From: Sulfurovum sp.
GTDB taxonomy: Bacteria; Campylobacterota; Campylobacteria; Campylobacterales; Sulfurovaceae
Direction of reading: 5' to 3'
DNA: 16,750 nt
Assembly: GCA_026985755.1 (NCBI GenBank)
Contig: JALSPX010000056.1
Location: 1 to 16,750 of the forward strand
Under the pieces are notes generated by a model. That model saw nothing but the letters and a program-made list of their open reading frames with translations. It searched no databases and was not told the origin of the DNA. Positions 7,330 to 13,603 of this stretch are shown here, one piece after another; the stretch's first letter is position 1, and each line of letters begins with the position of its first letter. Both the position numbers and the translations under genes were made by a program.

Positions 7330-7591
7330 ATTTGATAATCTCAAATGGATTTTCTACAACATTCTTTCTATCTACGATGTACGGGATAAGTGCTGTTTGT
7401 CTAGCTCTTTTAATCGCTACAGTAACTAGCTCTTGGTGACGTTTACAGTTACCTGTAAGACGACGAGGCATGATTTTAAATCTTTCACTGAGTGAAAATT
7501 TAAGACTAGCTAAGTCTTTATAGTCGATAAACTCAACTTTTTGCTCACAATATTTACAAAATCTTTTTTTAAATTTTCTTCTTTCTGCCAT
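7328..7591 (-). CDS. rpsR: 30S ribosomal protein S18
   Basis: An 87-aa basic ribosomal protein of the small-subunit platform that binds S6. RRKFKKRFCKYCEQK at the N-terminus and RRLTGNCKRHQELVTVAIKRARQTALIPY in the middle are signature S18 segments. The CKYC pair and the later CKRH could bind zinc, as in 'C+' S18 proteins. TAGGAGA stands upstream of the ATG at the correct distance. It is the last gene of the leftward rpsF-ssb-rpsR operon, 9 nt after ssb, and its stop lies in the inverted repeat facing the methyltransferase gene. Confidence 0.97.
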   Translation of the reverse strand: MAERRKFKKRFCKYCEQKVEFIDYKDLASLKFSLSERFKIMPRRLTGNCKRHQELVTVAIKRARQTALIPYIVDRKNVVENPFEIIK

Positions 7592-7600
7592 GGTGTTCTC

Positions 7601-8104
7601 CTAAAACGGTATTTCATCTTCATTGATGTCAATTTCTGGGATGTTAGACGCTGGTTCTTGTTGTTGTGGTGCATCTTGTGGTGCTGGTTGACTAGGTGCC
7701 CCATAGTTACTTTCTGGTGCTGGTTGGGCATAAGTATCACCTGCTGGTGCGGTATTGTATCCACCTTGCTGGTCATCACTTTTGCTCCCTAGCATTGTCA
7801 TGCTCTCTACAGTAACAGAGTGCTTAGAGCGTTTGCTACCATCTTGTGCTGTCCACTGGTCAAGTTTGAGTCTACCATCTACTAGTATTTTGCTACCCTT
7901 ACGTAAATACTGATTGGCTATTTCAGCAGTACGACCAAAAAAGGTGATATCAACAAAAAGCACTTCTTCTTTTTGTTCACCTGTTTGAGATTTGAATTTA
8001 CGTGTGGTTGCTATGGCAGTATTACCAATGGCGGCTCCACTTTGTGTATATCTGACTTCAATATCTCTAGTAAGGTTTCCTGCTAAAATTATTTTATTGT
8101 ACAT
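7601..8104 (-). CDS. ssb: Single-stranded DNA-binding protein
   Basis: SSB coats single-stranded DNA and recruits replication and repair proteins. Residues 1-105 form the OB fold, with typical phrases MYNKIILAGNLTRDIEVRY, FVDITFFGRTAEIANQYL and KGSKILVDGRLKLDQW. A low-complexity Gln/Pro/Ala/Gly linker follows. The protein ends in the acidic interaction tip EDEIPF, the conserved C-terminal hook for partner proteins. Length 167 aa is normal. AGGAG lies 8 nt before the ATG. It sits between rpsF and rpsR, the classical arrangement, so its level is probably tied to ribosomal protein expression. Confidence 0.97.
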   Translation of the reverse strand: MYNKIILAGNLTRDIEVRYTQSGAAIGNTAIATTRKFKSQTGEQKEEVLFVDITFFGRTAEIANQYLRKGSKILVDGRLKLDQWTAQDGSKRSKHSVTVESMTMLGSKSDDQQGGYNTAPAGDTYAQPAPESNYGAPSQPAPQDAPQQQEPASNIPEIDINEDEIPF

Positions 8105-8130
8105 AAGGTCGCTCCTGTATTTGGCGTGAA

Positions 8131-8535
8131 TTACGCTTCTGTTGTTGCTTCAGTTTCCGTAGGTGCTTCAGTGGCTACTGGTGCCTCTGTTTTCTCTACT
8201 GATTTGTTTGCAGCGTCAACAAGTTTGTTAAATTGTGCCATCTCTTTTGTATTAGTATATTTTACAGTCAAAAACTTAATCACATCTTCATTGATTTTAA
8301 GATTTCTCTCAAGTTCAGAGATAAGTGTACCTTCTGCTTTATAGAAAAGAACAGTATAGTAACCTCTATCATTTTTTTGTACTGGATAAGCAAGCTTTCT
8401 CATACCCATGTCATCAGTCGCAAGAAGTTCACCACCATTTTTAGCAACGACTTCTTTGATTTTAGCAATCTGTGCTGCAGTCTCTTCATCTGTGAGTGTA
8501 GGTTTGATTACAAACAGTGTTTCATAACAATTCAT
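8131..8535 (-). CDS. rpsF: 30S ribosomal protein S6
   Basis: First gene of rpsF-ssb-rpsR. The N-terminus MNCYETLFVIKPTLTDEE, then LATDDMGMRKLAYPVQKNDRGYYTVLFY, are characteristic S6 segments (ferredoxin-like fold that pairs with S18 on the platform). Residues about 110-134 are an acidic Thr/Glu/Ala-rich tail (EAPVATEAPTETEATTEA), an extension beyond the roughly 100-residue core like the variable acidic tails of other S6 proteins. The tail may be the target of C-terminal glutamylation in species with RimK, but no RimK is seen here. AAGGAAA precedes the ATG at good spacing. Confidence 0.96.
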   Translation of the reverse strand: MNCYETLFVIKPTLTDEETAAQIAKIKEVVAKNGGELLATDDMGMRKLAYPVQKNDRGYYTVLFYKAEGTLISELERNLKINEDVIKFLTVKYTNTKEMAQFNKLVDAANKSVEKTEAPVATEAPTETEATTEA

Positions 8536-8587
8536 ATTGTTTCCTTTTGGTTTAATAGCCCATTAAAAATGCGAATAGTATTTCAAT

Positions 8588-8619
8588 CCGTCCAAAAATG
8601 AGCAAGAATTTTGGAACGG
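8588..8619 (-). promoter_or_regulatory. Inverted repeat in the rpsF leader
   Basis: On the minus strand CCGTTCCAAAA pairs with TTTTGGACGG around an A/T-rich loop, giving 7 contiguous base pairs plus 3 more after a one-base bulge. It lies at the expected 5' end of the rpsF-ssb-rpsR transcript, just after the -10 at 8622-8627. Leaders of this operon bind the S6:S18 complex for autoregulation in several bacteria. Whether this hairpin is such a site or an operator is not decided by sequence. Confidence 0.35.
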
Positions 8620-8621
8620 TA

Positions 8622-8627
8622 ATTATA
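8622..8627 (-). promoter_or_regulatory. -10 element for the rpsF-ssb-rpsR operon
   Basis: The complement gives a perfect TATAAT 86 nt before the rpsF ATG, in the 119-nt gap after the holA stop. No good -35 box was found. This gives the ribosomal protein operon its own promoter separate from the RM-holA transcript. Confidence 0.5.
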
Positions 8628-8654
8628 CCTAAATGACCTTAGTATTGTATTAAG

Positions 8655-9632
8655 CTATAGATAGCCTTGAAGCTTAATAAGCATACTGTAGAGAAGCACT
8701 TCTTTTTGTGTGTTGGGTGCTCTCTTTATAGCGAGTTCACTTGTCAGTAAATGTTCGTAAATTTTGAGTAACGAAGCAGACTTGACACGCAAAGCCAACT
8801 GTGCTTTTTGTTCTTCTATCTGTTTGGGAAGTTTGTAGCCCAAAATAGCAGCAGAATCTACATGTCCGTTGAGTTTAATGTAGGCATGAAAAAGAAAGAT
8901 TTGATTGACAAAGTATTGCGTAGAACGCAACAATGAGGCTTCATCTTCACCAATTTCTAGCAGTTTGGTAATGGTATCGGTAATAGGCTTTTTATTAAAG
9001 AGGTCTATGAGTAGTTGTTCTGTAGCCAGCGGTGCAGTAGAGTAAACAAGTCTGTCTATGTCTTTGCCTGTGACCTTTGTGCCAAGAATGGCTAGTTTGT
9101 CTAGTTCGTTGGCACAGAGTGCTAGGTTGTTGTTGAGTACCAACATAAGGTGTTGTAGGGCATAGTGGTCGATGTCTAGCCCAATGGCTTGTGCTTTTTG
9201 TTGCAGTACGGCGATGCCATCACGAATATTAGGCTCAAAAAATCGCACCCATACGCCACCTTTTTTGTCTGTAAAGGCTGCCTGCATAGAACGTGCATCT
9301 TTGGCCGCCCCTGCATACCCATAGAGGAAGTAATTGTCAGGATTTTTGTTTGCCAAAGCTACAAGTACATCTAACTCTTTTTTAGGTATCTTTTTCTCAT
9401 GCTTCACCACCACAAGGTTCGTCCCACCAAAGAGTGAGGTCTGAGACAAAAAGTTCTTCGCCTGCTCAAAGTTCCACTCATCATGATAAAGTGAAAGCAT
9501 CGACTCTTTGGCATCTAGTGTTTTGATGTAGTGGTTGATGTAGTGGTCTACTAGATAGTCATTTTCACCGTAAAGGAGGACTGCTTTTGGTAAGGCTTGG
9601 CGTAAACGTTGGTCAAATTCTCTTTGGTACAT
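8655..9632 (-). CDS. holA: DNA polymerase III subunit delta
   Basis: HolA is the clamp-loader subunit that opens the beta sliding clamp. The protein (325 aa, normal length) starts MYQREFDQRLRQALPK and continues VLLYGENDYLVDHYI, the usual delta N-terminal strand and turn. It has SLFGGTNLVVVKHEKK in domain I, NNNLALCANELDKLAI and GKDIDRLVYS in the AAA-like domain II, and a helical C-terminal collar domain ending in SMLIKLQGYL. The ATG shares its A with the stop of the upstream methyltransferase gene (TAATG), so holA translation is probably coupled to the RM module. An AAGG lies about 10 nt upstream within the methyltransferase 3' end. No separate promoter is evident, which is notable for an essential gene. 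Confidence 0.92.
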   Translation of the reverse strand: MYQREFDQRLRQALPKAVLLYGENDYLVDHYINHYIKTLDAKESMLSLYHDEWNFEQAKNFLSQTSLFGGTNLVVVKHEKKIPKKELDVLVALANKNPDNYFLYGYAGAAKDARSMQAAFTDKKGGVWVRFFEPNIRDGIAVLQQKAQAIGLDIDHYALQHLMLVLNNNLALCANELDKLAILGTKVTGKDIDRLVYSTAPLATEQLLIDLFNKKPITDTITKLLEIGEDEASLLRSTQYFVNQIFLFHAYIKLNGHVDSAAILGYKLPKQIEEQKAQLALRVKSASLLKIYEHLLTSELAIKRAPNTQKEVLLYSMLIKLQGYL

Positions 9633-10642
9633 TAGGAAGCCGCCTTTTGTGAAAGTCCTAGACTCTTCATATCTTCCATAATTTTCTGTGCAAGATAATA
9701 ACCTAGATAAGAAGGTACGGCATTGCCTACCATTTTGTAGCCAGCCATAACATTTTTATAATAAAATTTATGTGTATCTGGGAATGTTTGGATTCTTGCA
9801 CACTCTCTTACAGATAAACGTCTATATAAATGCTCTTTTGTAGGTACAAAGATGCGTTTATTTTGTTCAACAAATTCCATTTTTGGTGCTTGCGGGTGTA
9901 TAGGTGCGTGTCTCCCCCCAGCTTGTATCGTAAATGAGGGTTCATCCCATGAACGCACACGGTTACGTGACATAAACATACTAGAAAATGTACCTATGGC
10001 ATATTCATGGTTGGCTAAAGTACAGGCATCACCATTGCTATAGTTTTTTTCTTTTGCAGGAAGTGCACTGTCTTTAATATCCCAAATGACATCTTTTAAG
10101 TATCGTTTTTTATCAAAACCTGTAGGAAATTCAAATTTGATATTGAGGTCATTTCTATAACCTATAAAAAAGACTCTTTTTCTGTCTTGGGGTACTTTAA
10201 AGTCATGGGCATTGAGCATTTTAAACGAGAGTGTATAGCCACTTTCTTGAAAAAGTTTTTTGATATTTTCCAATGCTTCACTATGACGGCTTGCCAGCAT
10301 ACCAGAAACATTTTCAGCTAAAAAGAAAAGCGGTTGTTTATCTTTAAGCAAGCGTATAAATTCAAAAAAGAGCTGTCCTCTATGGTCATCTATACCTCGT
10401 AAACTACCTGCTTCACTCCAACTTTGACATGGTGGTCCACCGATGATACCTAGTGTTTCGGGTATTTCATGGGAAGGAATTTTAGTAATGCTTCGTCTAT
10501 CCAGTTTAGTATGAGGAAAGTTCTTTTCATAGGTTTCCCAAATATCTTTGTCATACTCATTTGCCCAAATGGTATTGAACCCAGCTTTTTCAAAACCTAA
10601 GTCTAAGCCACCTGCACCTGAGAAGAGAGAGATTATATTCAT
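9632..10642 (-). CDS. C5-cytosine DNA methyltransferase, HaeIII/NgoPII-like (predicted GGCC)
   Basis: A 336-aa m5C methyltransferase that would protect host DNA from the adjacent endonuclease. Motif I LFSGAGGLDLGF (6-17) binds SAM, motif IV GGPPCQSWS holds the catalytic C72, and ENV is at 110-112. Motif VIII QDRKR is at 152-156; the late motifs are RRLSVRECARIQTFPD and GYKMVGNAVP. Many segments match M.HaeIII as I remember it (GGPPCQSWSEAGSLRGIDD, IFMSRNRVR-like FMSRNRVRSW, KEHLYRRLSVRECAR), including the target-recognition region, so GGCC is the likely target. It begins 2 nt after the endonuclease stop and its stop overlaps the holA start. The N-terminal 32 codons have a decayed relative at 11732-11842. 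Confidence 0.93.
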   Translation of the reverse strand: MNIISLFSGAGGLDLGFEKAGFNTIWANEYDKDIWETYEKNFPHTKLDRRSITKIPSHEIPETLGIIGGPPCQSWSEAGSLRGIDDHRGQLFFEFIRLLKDKQPLFFLAENVSGMLASRHSEALENIKKLFQESGYTLSFKMLNAHDFKVPQDRKRVFFIGYRNDLNIKFEFPTGFDKKRYLKDVIWDIKDSALPAKEKNYSNGDACTLANHEYAIGTFSSMFMSRNRVRSWDEPSFTIQAGGRHAPIHPQAPKMEFVEQNKRIFVPTKEHLYRRLSVRECARIQTFPDTHKFYYKNVMAGYKMVGNAVPSYLGYYLAQKIMEDMKSLGLSQKAAS

Positions 10643-10644
10643 TG

Positions 10645-11490
10645 TTAAACCTTAAATACCAATAACTTAGCATCTATAAGCTGTACAGGGTTATTTGGAT
10701 TTTTTATTTTAACATCTTTTATGCTTAAGTTGTCATTGTTTAATGTTTCAATATAGTCTTTATCTGCTTGAGGTAAAGAGTTATATTTTTCTGTCACCAA
10801 GAGTGCCATGAGCTGAAAAGTACAATTGTCATCGTATTCATATAAATAAGAAAAAGTTTTATTTGGATTATCAATATGCCACATACCTCGTATGCGTAAA
10901 TCTGTAATACCTAGAGGGTCTACTTTTTTTACTTTTCCTAACTCTTTTGTTTGAGTAAATTCTACATCTTCAATACTGGTAATCCCAGAAGATATAGTTT
11001 CTTTTATCCGTTCATAGGTTTCTTTGTCTGCACAAAAACAGTCACCATAGACAAGCCATAAAGATTTAAGTGAAGATTGATGGGTATAGCCTATAGCATA
11101 GAGCATATCTTTTGTAGTCCATGCTTCACAGTTTTTGCATGCTTTTGTTATCATAGGGCTATTGGCATAGAGTTTGGCTTTTGGATACGAACTATTTAGC
11201 GCAATAGCAGAGTTTTTTGATTCTAATTTTTTGATTTCAATCGCATCAGAATTTTTAAGCATCAAATCAGGAGGATTGTTTTTATTGCCTTGATAAGAAT
11301 AAATTTTAGAGAGTTTTTCTAGGCGTACTTCCTCATCACTTATATTATTTGTCGAAGCAAACATATCTTGAATGTAGTGTTCTAATCCTTCACCCATATT
11401 ATTAGCTCGGTTATTTCCACTAGTCACGGTAGATATATTTTGCTGATACGTATTGACAATATTGATGAACGCTTTTAATATATTAGACAT
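10645..11490 (-). CDS. NgoPII-family type II restriction endonuclease (predicted GGCC)
   Basis: A 281-aa endonuclease preceding its methyltransferase. The N-terminus NILKAFINIVNTY and GNNRANNMGEGLEHYIQDMF, then NNPPDLMLKNSDAIEIKK, are features I associate with the NgoPII (GGCC) family. The PD-(D/E)XK catalytic signature is complete: D75, E85 and K87. Cys118/Cys121 and Cys151/Cys153 form pairs of unknown role. The ATG has AGAGG 5 nt upstream; no strong promoter was recognised in the 80 nt before it. Endonuclease-first order with no controller gene means the two are made from one message. The family call rests on recognition and on the HaeIII-like partner; the frame is intact, so the enzyme may be active. 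Confidence 0.85.
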   Translation of the reverse strand: MSNILKAFINIVNTYQQNISTVTSGNNRANNMGEGLEHYIQDMFASTNNISDEEVRLEKLSKIYSYQGNKNNPPDLMLKNSDAIEIKKLESKNSAIALNSSYPKAKLYANSPMITKACKNCEAWTTKDMLYAIGYTHQSSLKSLWLVYGDCFCADKETYERIKETISSGITSIEDVEFTQTKELGKVKKVDPLGITDLRIRGMWHIDNPNKTFSYLYEYDDNCTFQLMALLVTEKYNSLPQADKDYIETLNNDNLSIKDVKIKNPNNPVQLIDAKLLVFKV

Positions 11491-11570
11491 AGTACCTCTA
11501 TTTCATTTGATGATGTAAGTTTAGCTAAAAGTATCAAAAAGAAGAAAAAATATTTCAAATTAACATATTT
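11491..11570 (-). other. Gap upstream of endonuclease 1, partly rnr 3' flank
   Basis: No gene is seen. The right-hand 26 nt or so (11545-11570) match the sequence just downstream of the genuine rnr stop (13577-13603) with few changes (TTTCAAATTAACATATTT here, TTTCAAATTGACATATTT there). Similarity fades to the left. The rest must hold any promoter for endonuclease 1; only weak A/T-rich -10 candidates are visible, none convincing. Confidence 0.6.
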
Positions 11571-11732
11571 TTAAAGTTCCATCTCTTCTTTACTCAACTT
11601 CTCCACCAACTCAGTCATAATCACCGCCTGAGCAATATTCACTTCACTTATTTTTACACGTATCCTGCCATACAAAAGAACAGCTTTAGGGAGTGCTTGG
11701 CGTAAACGCTGGTCAAATTCTCTTTGGTACAT
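11571..11732 (-). pseudogene. Chimeric remnant: holA 5' end fused in frame to rnr 3' end
   Basis: An open frame of 53 codons from ATG (11732-11730) to TAA (11573-11571). Residues 1-22 are identical to the start of HolA (MYQREFDQRLRQALPK, then VLLYG). Residues 24-53 match the last 30 residues of RNase R (IRVKISEVNIAQAVIMTE...KEEMEL) with one Met-to-Leu change; codon 23 (AGG) is the joint. In DNA the holA part differs from the resident gene at 12 of 66 bases, all synonymous. The rnr part differs at only 4 of 93 bases including the stop (three synonymous). It cannot act as a clamp-loader subunit or nuclease. It is a deletion scar from an arrangement that carried a second holA followed by a second rnr. 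The in-frame joint may be chance; a small protein could still be made because the start is coupled by TAATG. Confidence 0.9.
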
Positions 11733-11842
11733 TAGGAAGCAACCTTGCTATATTCATTGCTCCAACTGGTATTGAAGATATCTTTTTCAAAACATAGGTC
11801 TAAGATAGTTACAGTGGAGAAGAGATAAATTATTGTAAGCAT
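11732..11842 (-). pseudogene. Internally deleted C5-methyltransferase remnant
   Basis: A 36-codon frame, six nucleotides after the endonuclease 2 stop. LFSTVTILDLCFEK, FNTSWSNEY and the initial II align with LFSGAGGLDLGFEK, FNTIWANEY and II of the HaeIII-like methyltransferase next door; about 19 of the first 30 aligned residues are identical. The SAM-binding glycines of GAGG are lost. After residue 33 the frame jumps to VAS and stop, matching the AAS-stop end of the intact enzyme. Thus about 300 codons were removed, yet the frame and the TAATG overlap with the following holA' start persist. Sequence just before that start (AAGG, two bases, GCTTCCTAATG) is the same as at the real holA. It is a remnant of a former GGCC-type RM unit whose endonuclease is gone. 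Confidence 0.85.
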
Positions 11843-11848
11843 ATATTT

Positions 11849-12592
11849 TTATTTAACCATTTCTTTAACAATGTCCCAATTCTCTTTAAATTGTTCGACT
11901 AATTTTAAGTTAACTGTTTTACATTCTTTATTATTTAATTTGTCAGCCCATTCCATAGGAATTATATAGCATATACCAACTTGCCTATCAACCGCTACAT
12001 AAATATCACAATCATCTGAGGTTATACGTTGACCTATATTGGTAATATGTTTATGATCAATTCCTTGACCACCTCTATCTCTGTCTTTGAATGATATGCT
12101 ATTACCTGTACTAATACCTTTAATTTGGACTCTCAAGAGGGTATTGTTATAGTCAATGATTGCATCATATCTACTGCTTCTTACATCTACACTGCTACAA
12201 TTAAAGCCAGCGAGGATTGCACGTGCTACAAAAATGAATTCTGCACTATCTCCTGCATTCGCAGTCATAACTCCACTATTTACAGAGTTTATATTTGAAC
12301 TAAACCCATTGTTAAGTGCTATATATAAAGCCTTTTCTATTATTTTTTTTAAATCCGTTTTTATGAATTTAAATTCTTCTCTTAATTCATTAGTATCAAG
12401 TACATCTTTAATACTGTCTAAATTTAATTTAGATAAATCAGTAAGGTCAATTTTTTTAGAAATATTTTTGAAAAACATTGTTTTATAATATTTTTCTAGT
12501 TCAGGTTTAGTGATACTAAATTTAGTAGCTATATCTTTTAAAGCAGTTTTTTTATAGTTATACTTTTTAAGTTCATCTATATATTCACACAC
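11849..12592 (-). CDS. Putative type II restriction endonuclease, PD-(D/E)XK with QxK variant
   Basis: A 247-aa protein overlapping the methyltransferase upstream by 8 nt, the usual sign of an RM pair. Residues about 10-40 (KKYNYKKTALKDIATKFSITKPELEKYY) look like a helix-turn-helix, and a Lys/Asp-rich helical linker follows. The C-terminal half has the nuclease-like core GDSAEFIFVARAILAGF (E118), RYDAIID (D143) and LLRVQIKG (Q156, K158), so the usual E-x-K is Q-x-K. After it comes DRDRGGQGIDHKHITN and a DIYVAVDRQVGICYIIP strand pair. This resembles the PD-(D/E)XK group that includes the I-Ssp6803I-type homing nuclease (PDDEXK_5-like). The target is unknown. An A8 tract lies in the coding strand near 12330-12342, and the gene appears more A/T-rich than its neighbours. 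Endonuclease is inferred from core motifs and pairing. Confidence 0.7.
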   Translation of the reverse strand: MCEYIDELKKYNYKKTALKDIATKFSITKPELEKYYKTMFFKNISKKIDLTDLSKLNLDSIKDVLDTNELREEFKFIKTDLKKIIEKALYIALNNGFSSNINSVNSGVMTANAGDSAEFIFVARAILAGFNCSSVDVRSSRYDAIIDYNNTLLRVQIKGISTGNSISFKDRDRGGQGIDHKHITNIGQRITSDDCDIYVAVDRQVGICYIIPMEWADKLNNKECKTVNLKLVEQFKENWDIVKEMVK

Positions 12593-13520
12593 AGAAAGCC
12601 TTTTTTATTTCTCTAGCTATAGCTTCAATAACAGGGACAGTCACAGAGTTTCCAACTTGTTTATATAGTGCAGAGTTAGCTAACTTTTCAGGAAATTTAA
12701 ATGTATCAGGGAAACCTTGAAACCTTGCACATTCACGTGGTGTAAGTTTGCGAATATCTTTTTTATCAATTATGAGTGGTACATTGTGTCCGCCAGTTCC
12801 CATGTTTGCAGTGAGGGTAGGACATAATTTACTTTTATTTTCTCTCACATAGACTCTACGCCATTGATAGACAGTATCCTTATTTTGCATCTCCTCTTTT
12901 AATTGTTTATAATATCTGCTTTTTGTGTAATAAAATTTTTCATCAGCAGTATCATCAAATAAGTCTGTAACTTTCTTGGTTAATTTTTTTTCTTTTGGAA
13001 AGGTGAATTTTGATGCAACATTTTTATCTTTAAAGGCCACTATATAAATACGTTCCCTATTTTGAGGTACTCCACCATATTCACAGGAGTTTAAAACTTT
13101 ATGTTTAACAGTATATTTTCGTACGTCTTCCAATTCATATAAAATACGTTCAAAGGTTTTACCTTTATCATGCCCTACAAGATTTTTTACATTTTCTAAA
13201 AAAACTACTTGTGGCTCTAATTCATCAATAAAATCTAAAATTCTAAAAAAGACATTTCCTCTATCGTCTCTAAAGCCTTTTTGATATCCTGCAATAGAAA
13301 ATGCTTGACAAGGAAAACCTCCCGTTAAAATGTCTATCTTTTCAACTTCATGTGGTTGTAAGTCATTTAAATCTTTCTCAAAGAGTGTATGTTTATGATT
13401 GTGTCTATATGTGATGCAAGCATTTTTATCTATTTCATTTGCCCAAGAAATATCAAATCCAGCTTTTTTAAAACCAAGTTCTATACCACCAATACCTGCA
13501 AATAATCCACCAACTTTCAT
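12585..13520 (-). CDS. C5-cytosine DNA methyltransferase of RM module 2
   Basis: A 311-aa m5C methyltransferase, first gene of module 2. Motif I is GLFAGIGGIELGF, motif IV GGFPCQAFS with catalytic C71, and ENV at 109-111. Motif VIII is QNRERIYIVAF; late motifs are RKLTPRECARFQGFPD and YKQVGNSVTVPVI. The recognition region includes YQWRRVYVRENKSKLCPT and LTANMGTGGHNVPLI, unlike the HaeIII-like enzyme at 9632-10642, so the target differs; I cannot assign it. The start is secure: AAGGGG lies 5 nt upstream, and TATAAT at 13551-13556 gives it its own promoter. It overlaps the endonuclease start by 8 nt. Methyltransferase-first order lets protection precede cutting after transfer. Confidence 0.92.
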   Translation of the reverse strand: MKVGGLFAGIGGIELGFKKAGFDISWANEIDKNACITYRHNHKHTLFEKDLNDLQPHEVEKIDILTGGFPCQAFSIAGYQKGFRDDRGNVFFRILDFIDELEPQVVFLENVKNLVGHDKGKTFERILYELEDVRKYTVKHKVLNSCEYGGVPQNRERIYIVAFKDKNVASKFTFPKEKKLTKKVTDLFDDTADEKFYYTKSRYYKQLKEEMQNKDTVYQWRRVYVRENKSKLCPTLTANMGTGGHNVPLIIDKKDIRKLTPRECARFQGFPDTFKFPEKLANSALYKQVGNSVTVPVIEAIAREIKKAFCV

Positions 13521-13550
13521 ATGAACCCCTTAATAATAATGTATTTTAGC

Positions 13551-13556
13551 ATTATA
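13551..13556 (-). promoter_or_regulatory. -10 element for RM module 2
   Basis: The complement gives a perfect TATAAT 30 nt before the methyltransferase ATG. A poor -35 candidate, TTGCGT (13575-13580), lies 18 nt upstream. Transcription from here would read module 2, both remnants and possibly module 1 and holA. Confidence 0.5.
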
Positions 13557-13564
13557 CTGATTAA

Positions 13565-13588
13565 AAAGATTTAGACGCAAAAATCTTT
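13565..13588 (-). terminator. A/T-rich hairpin downstream of rnr (weak terminator)
   Basis: AAAGATTT (13565-13572) and AAATCTTT (13581-13588) are perfect complements around an 8-nt loop, starting 15 nt after the rnr stop and followed by T's and A's on the minus strand. The stem is A/T-rich, so termination would be weak. Similarity to the flank of the rnr remnant (11545-11570) ends within this hairpin, so it also marks the cassette boundary. Confidence 0.35.
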
Positions 13589-13603
13589 CAAATTGACATA
13601 TTT

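Larger units (their letters stand above)
9632..13603 (-). other. RM insertion region between rnr and holA
   Basis: On the minus strand the order is rnr, methyltransferase 2, endonuclease 2, methyltransferase remnant, holA'-rnr' fusion remnant, endonuclease 1, methyltransferase 1, holA. The remnants show that rnr 3' and holA 5' sequences once flanked another RM unit here, so rnr and holA were probably adjacent before insertion. No transposase, integrase or terminal inverted repeats are present. The boundaries are a shared flank of about 26 nt after each rnr 3' end and TAATG at each holA start. This points to homologous recombination through flanking genes, not transposition. Confidence 0.75.

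Noticed and set aside
8233..8601. 122-codon plus-strand frame
   Set aside because: Antisense to rpsF and its promoter; composition typical of a shadow frame.
12156..12488. 110-codon plus-strand frame
   Set aside because: Antisense to endonuclease 2; no supporting start or motif.
11849..12592. Homing endonuclease in an intron or intein
   Set aside because: The core is homing-like, but the gene is free-standing, overlaps a methyltransferase, and no intron or intein host is present.
9632..13603. Transposon carrying the RM genes
   Set aside because: No transposase, terminal inverted repeats or short target duplication; the boundaries are pieces of rnr and holA.
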